Below, piece after piece: positions 60,580 through 64,000 of a stretch of 64,000 nucleotides of DNA (the stretch's first letter is position 1; every line of letters begins with the position of its first letter). Made by a program: the position numbers and the translations under genes. The stretch spans positions 983,861 through 1,047,860 of the forward strand of contig JAHNUO010000015.1 in assembly GCA_019787685.1 (NCBI GenBank), in the 5' to 3' direction. This DNA is from Chiua virens. Its lineage: Eukaryota > Basidiomycota > Agaricomycetes > Boletales > Boletaceae. Under the pieces are notes generated by a model that saw nothing but the letters and a program-made list of their open reading frames with translations, did not search any database and had not been told where the DNA came from.

Positions 60580-63500
60580 AAGGAAGAAGAGGTAGGGTAG
60601 TCAACGTAAAAGGGAAGATGGTCGCAGGTAGGTAGAGTGGTCGCAGGATAGGTAGGGTAGTCGTAGGAACAGGTTAGGTAATGAAGAGTAGTCAAGTGAT
60701 TTGTGTGAGTAGAGAAGAGTAGTTCAAGTCAGGACATTTGGAAGAGTCAAGTCCTGATTACCAAGTAGTCTCTGTTTGCTTCATGTTTGCCTGTCATTGT
60801 TTGTTCATATTGTTCTGGCAAAAGTCCAACCAAGTGTCAATACAAAAGCAGGTGATAACACAGAGAAGGCTAGTAGTCATAGAAATAGGTAGGATAGTCA
60901 AAGTAAAAGGGAAGGGTAGTCACAGGATAGGTAGGATAGTCAAAGTAAAGAGAAGGGTAGTCCATAGGAATAGGTTAGGTAATGAAGAGTAGTCAAGTGA
61001 TATTAGTAGAGCAGTTTGGAGGACAGTCACATCAACAACATAGCAACATTGTAGTCAAGAAATAGTCAAACTGACACAGCCACAAGAGAAAGGTAGTCAA
61101 GGTTTGCTCATGTTTGGCATTATTTGGGCATTATTTTGGTCCCTTTGTGATTTGGTTCCTAGCAAACATGGGCCAAGGGAAGAGTAGTCATAGCAAAGTG
61201 GAATTGAGCTTCTGGGGGATTTCCACACAAATAGGTCCTACCAAGAGAAGGGTAGTCACAGGAATAGAGTAGAGTAGTCAAGGTAACATACAGTGACATG
61301 GTGGTAGTCAAGTCAAGGATATCTCAAAAGTGATGTTGGCAAAGAGTAGTCATAGGAATAGGTAGGGTAGTCAAGATAACATGGCAGTAGTGCATGACAG
61401 TAGTTTGCCATCCATTCTGAGATGGATCCAACCAAGGGAAGGGTAGTCACAAGAATTGGTAGGGTAGTAGGGTAGTCAAGATAACATGCAATAACATGGC
61501 AGTAGTCAAAAGTCATGATATGATATTGGCAGTTAGAGGAACAGTCAAGGTGTATGACAGGGTAGGGTAACATGGCAGAGTAGATAGTTTGGAGAATAGT
61601 CAAACACTCATGTTTGGTTCCAAGCATCCTACTACTTTCTCCTGAGTGCTTCATGTTTGGTCATGTTTGACATTGTTTAGATCATCAGTTGTGCCACAAC
61701 AACTGTTTGTTTGTTCATATCATTCTAGCAAGAGTCCAACCAAGTCAATACAAAAGCAGGTGATGACAAAGAGAAGGCTAGTTATAGGAGTAGGTAGGAT
61801 AGTCAAAGTAAAAGGGAAGGGTAGTCACAGGATAGGTAGGGTAGTCAAAGTAAAGGGAAGGGTAGTCATAGGAATAGATTATGTAATAAAGAGTAGTCAA
61901 GTGATATTGGTAGAGCAGTTTGAAGGACAGTCACATTCCAGCAAGTACTAGATAAGTCCAACCAAGTCAAGTCCTAGTGGTCTGCAAGCAGGTGCTATCC
62001 AAAGGGAAGGGTAGTCAAGATAACAATGTAGCAACATAGCAGTCAAGAAATAGTCAAACTGACACAGCCACAAGAGAAGGGTAGTCAAATCCTGAGCAAG
62101 CAGTCTTTGTTTTCTCATGTTTAGCATTAATCATGTTACATATTTGGTCCCTTTGTGATTTGGTTCCTAGCACAGATGGGCCAAGAGAAGACTAGTCAAG
62201 AGAGAATGCTAGTTTAACTCAAGGGAGGAGTAGTCAATGCAATCATAGCAAAGTTGGATTGAGCTTCTGAGGGATTGGATTCCTATACAAATGGGTCCAA
62301 CCAAGAAGAGAAGGGACCCTCCTTTTTTTTCTTTTTTTTTCAGGTTGTTACCCTATTTTTTTATGTTTTATTTTTAAGGTGGTGTTGGCAGTGGAGGAGA
62401 GTAGGAACATTATACAAGATAGGTGATATTGGCAGCATGGGTCCAACCCAGGGCATGCTAAGGCATTGCCACCCCCTTCCTTATTTTTTTTTTTTTTTTT
62501 CTGGGGACATCTATTTTTTTTTCAGCTTTTGTTTCATTTCTTTATCACTGTTCACTCCCCAATCAAGGTAGGGTAGGGGGTTCTTGCTGCTCTGTTATTT
62601 TTTCTTTTTTTCCTAGGTCTCATTTCTTTCAGCCTTTGTTTGTCCAGAGTAGTCATCAAGGTAGTAGTTAAGGTAGTAAGTCAAGGTAGTTCAAGGTTCA
62701 AGGTGAGGTAAGTAGAACAACTTGGTCATGCTTTTTTAGGTCATCCTTGCCTCTTGTTTTAGCCTGAAGTAGTCAAGGTAGTGTCAAGGCACATAGCATT
62801 GTAAGAGGTGGGTTCTTGTCACTTCATTTAGCTTTTGTTTATTTTTTTGAGGATCATTTCTTGCCTTTGTTTCAACCTCTGTTTATTTTTTCAGTCATCA
62901 TTTACTCTTTATCCAAGGTAGGATGTATCATATGCCATTCTCCAACCTCAGTTCCAACCTCAGTTCCCACTTGGACATGTTACAGATTGAAACAGGCACA
63001 GAGCCTAGTGGAATAAGCAAGAAGAAATCAAGCAGACAAAAGAATAAAGAGAAGGTCACTTCTAAGGATGAGCTGCCTTGCAGAGCTAGTAGAGTACAAG
63101 ATACAAGTGAACTTTATTGGGGAGTTGTAGCAAATAACAGGAGGGTATATACTAACCATCATGGTAGACATGAGGTGTGGCAGAAGATATAGTTAAAACA
63201 TGACAAGGGTAGCATAATAGGGTACAATAGTCTAGCAGGTGGGGGACAAGACTTGATGTTTTTTTTTCTATGGTTCTTCTTTTTTCTATATCATTAGACA
63301 TGGTTAAAACATAACAAGGTAGGTTAGGAGGATAGTCATAGGGTAGGCAAGGGGGATTTTTACCACTATCATATATAAAGTAGGAAAGTTCCTGTCCTTT
63401 TTCAAAGGGGAGCATTTTTTGGTCACTTTTAGTATGTTCAAGAATGTCAAGATGAGGGGGGTAGGACAGTCAAAACATCAAGGTAGTATTGGTAGGGTAG

Positions 63501-63760
63501 TCAAGAAAGCAAAAGATAAAGTAAATTAAGGTAAGTATTAGTAGGATAGTTAAGAAAACAAGAGATAGTTCCTTCATTGTTTGTTTCTTGTTTGGTCTTT
63601 GTGTCTTCCTGTTTTGATGGCCTTTGTTTTTCTTTTGGAGACCCTTAAGGTTCTCTTTCTAAAACAAGAATATTCAAGGGTGTCAAGATAAGGAAGATAA
63701 GATAGAGCAATCAAAACATCAAGGTAGTATTAGTAGGGTAGTTAAGTACAGTAAAGTGTC
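60580..63760. repeat. GTAGTC-rich degenerate repeat field with a higher-order duplication
   Basis: Short units of the kind AGGTAGGGTAGTCA, GGAAGGGTAGTCA and GAGTAGTCAAG occur dozens of times, all on the plus strand. Inside it a block of about 0.5-0.65 kb is duplicated in tandem: 60776-61250 and 61656-62305 share TCAATACAAAAGCAGGTGAT, GTCAAACTGACACAGCCACA and GGTCCCTTTGTGATTTGGTT in the same order. Long T runs occur at 62311-62340 and 62484-62500. No open frame is credible. It resembles decayed transposon or subtelomere/centromere-type repeat, but the class cannot be named. Confidence 0.85.
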
Positions 63761-64000
63761 GCATTGTCAATACCACTATGTAGTTGACGCGTCCGTACGC
63801 CGTAGTGACATCGATCGATGTTTCTCGCTCAGTGTTCGGGCGACTCCAAGTCGTTGAATCCCATGTTCCCAATGTCTGTACCATTGGCTCTGCATAGCAT
63901 GTCACGACCAAAACCACGGCGTCTCTCCATCGCCCCTTATTATTTGTTCTGGTCGTCGCACTGGCAGGTCATAAGTGATGAGCTCAAGACATTCTGATAC
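63761..64000. other. Right edge, no gene recognised
   Basis: Base composition becomes less AT-rich after about 63785. A minus-strand frame at 63711-63917 has no recognisable motif. Possibly the edge of another gene outside the window. Confidence 0.35.

Overview
The window looks like nuclear DNA of an Agaricomycete (mushroom-forming basidiomycete). The genes are monocistronic and split by many 45-65 nt GT-AG introns. Mitochondrial enzymes sit among long Ser/Pro-rich fungal-specific proteins. The dispersed repeats are of agaricomycete type: the C-terminal end of a Plavaka-like (DDE/CACTA-type) transposase and a Tc1/mariner fragment carrying the KAGNAVQ signature. No convincing tRNA, rRNA or CRISPR array was seen.

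Layout. 0.5-8.6 kb: branched-chain 2-oxoacid dehydrogenase E2 (-), divergent from a 7-TM protein (+); a secreted beta-helix protein (-); a dead fragment of the 7-TM gene; an alpha/beta hydrolase (-) with a probable frameshift. 9.2-18.6 kb: a purple-acid-phosphatase cluster with one multiply frameshifted copy (+), two intact copies facing tail to tail (+/-) and one relict. 19.2-19.9 kb: a near-perfect foldback element with 300 bp arms. 20.2-29.2 kb: a very long Ser-rich protein, a tiny membrane protein and a metacaspase cut into microexons (all -). 30.1-37.0 kb: an HNH-nuclease gene enclosed by 340 bp direct repeats, followed directly by a cellular RNA-dependent RNA polymerase of the RNAi pathway (all +). 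37.3-39.8 kb: two fungal-specific proteins (-). 40.0-49.2 kb: mitochondrial glutamyl-tRNA synthetase (+), the N-degron E3 ligase UBR1 (-), and the TRAPP subunit Trs33/TRAPPC6 (+), which starts 39 bp from UBR1. 50.5-56.2 kb: a Ser/Pro-rich protein (-), a gene-poor gap and a GRGGSGN-repeat (DUF3602-like) protein (+).

From about 56.5 kb to the right edge the DNA is AT-rich, gene-free and repeat-built: decayed transposases, a 74-bp tandem array with a palindrome in every unit, and about 3 kb of GTAGTC-rich repeats with a higher-order duplication. The genes do not form one pathway. The most notable features are the phosphatase expansion and decay, the foldback element, the repeat-bounded HNH cassette beside the RdRP, and the metacaspase microexons around the catalytic Cys.
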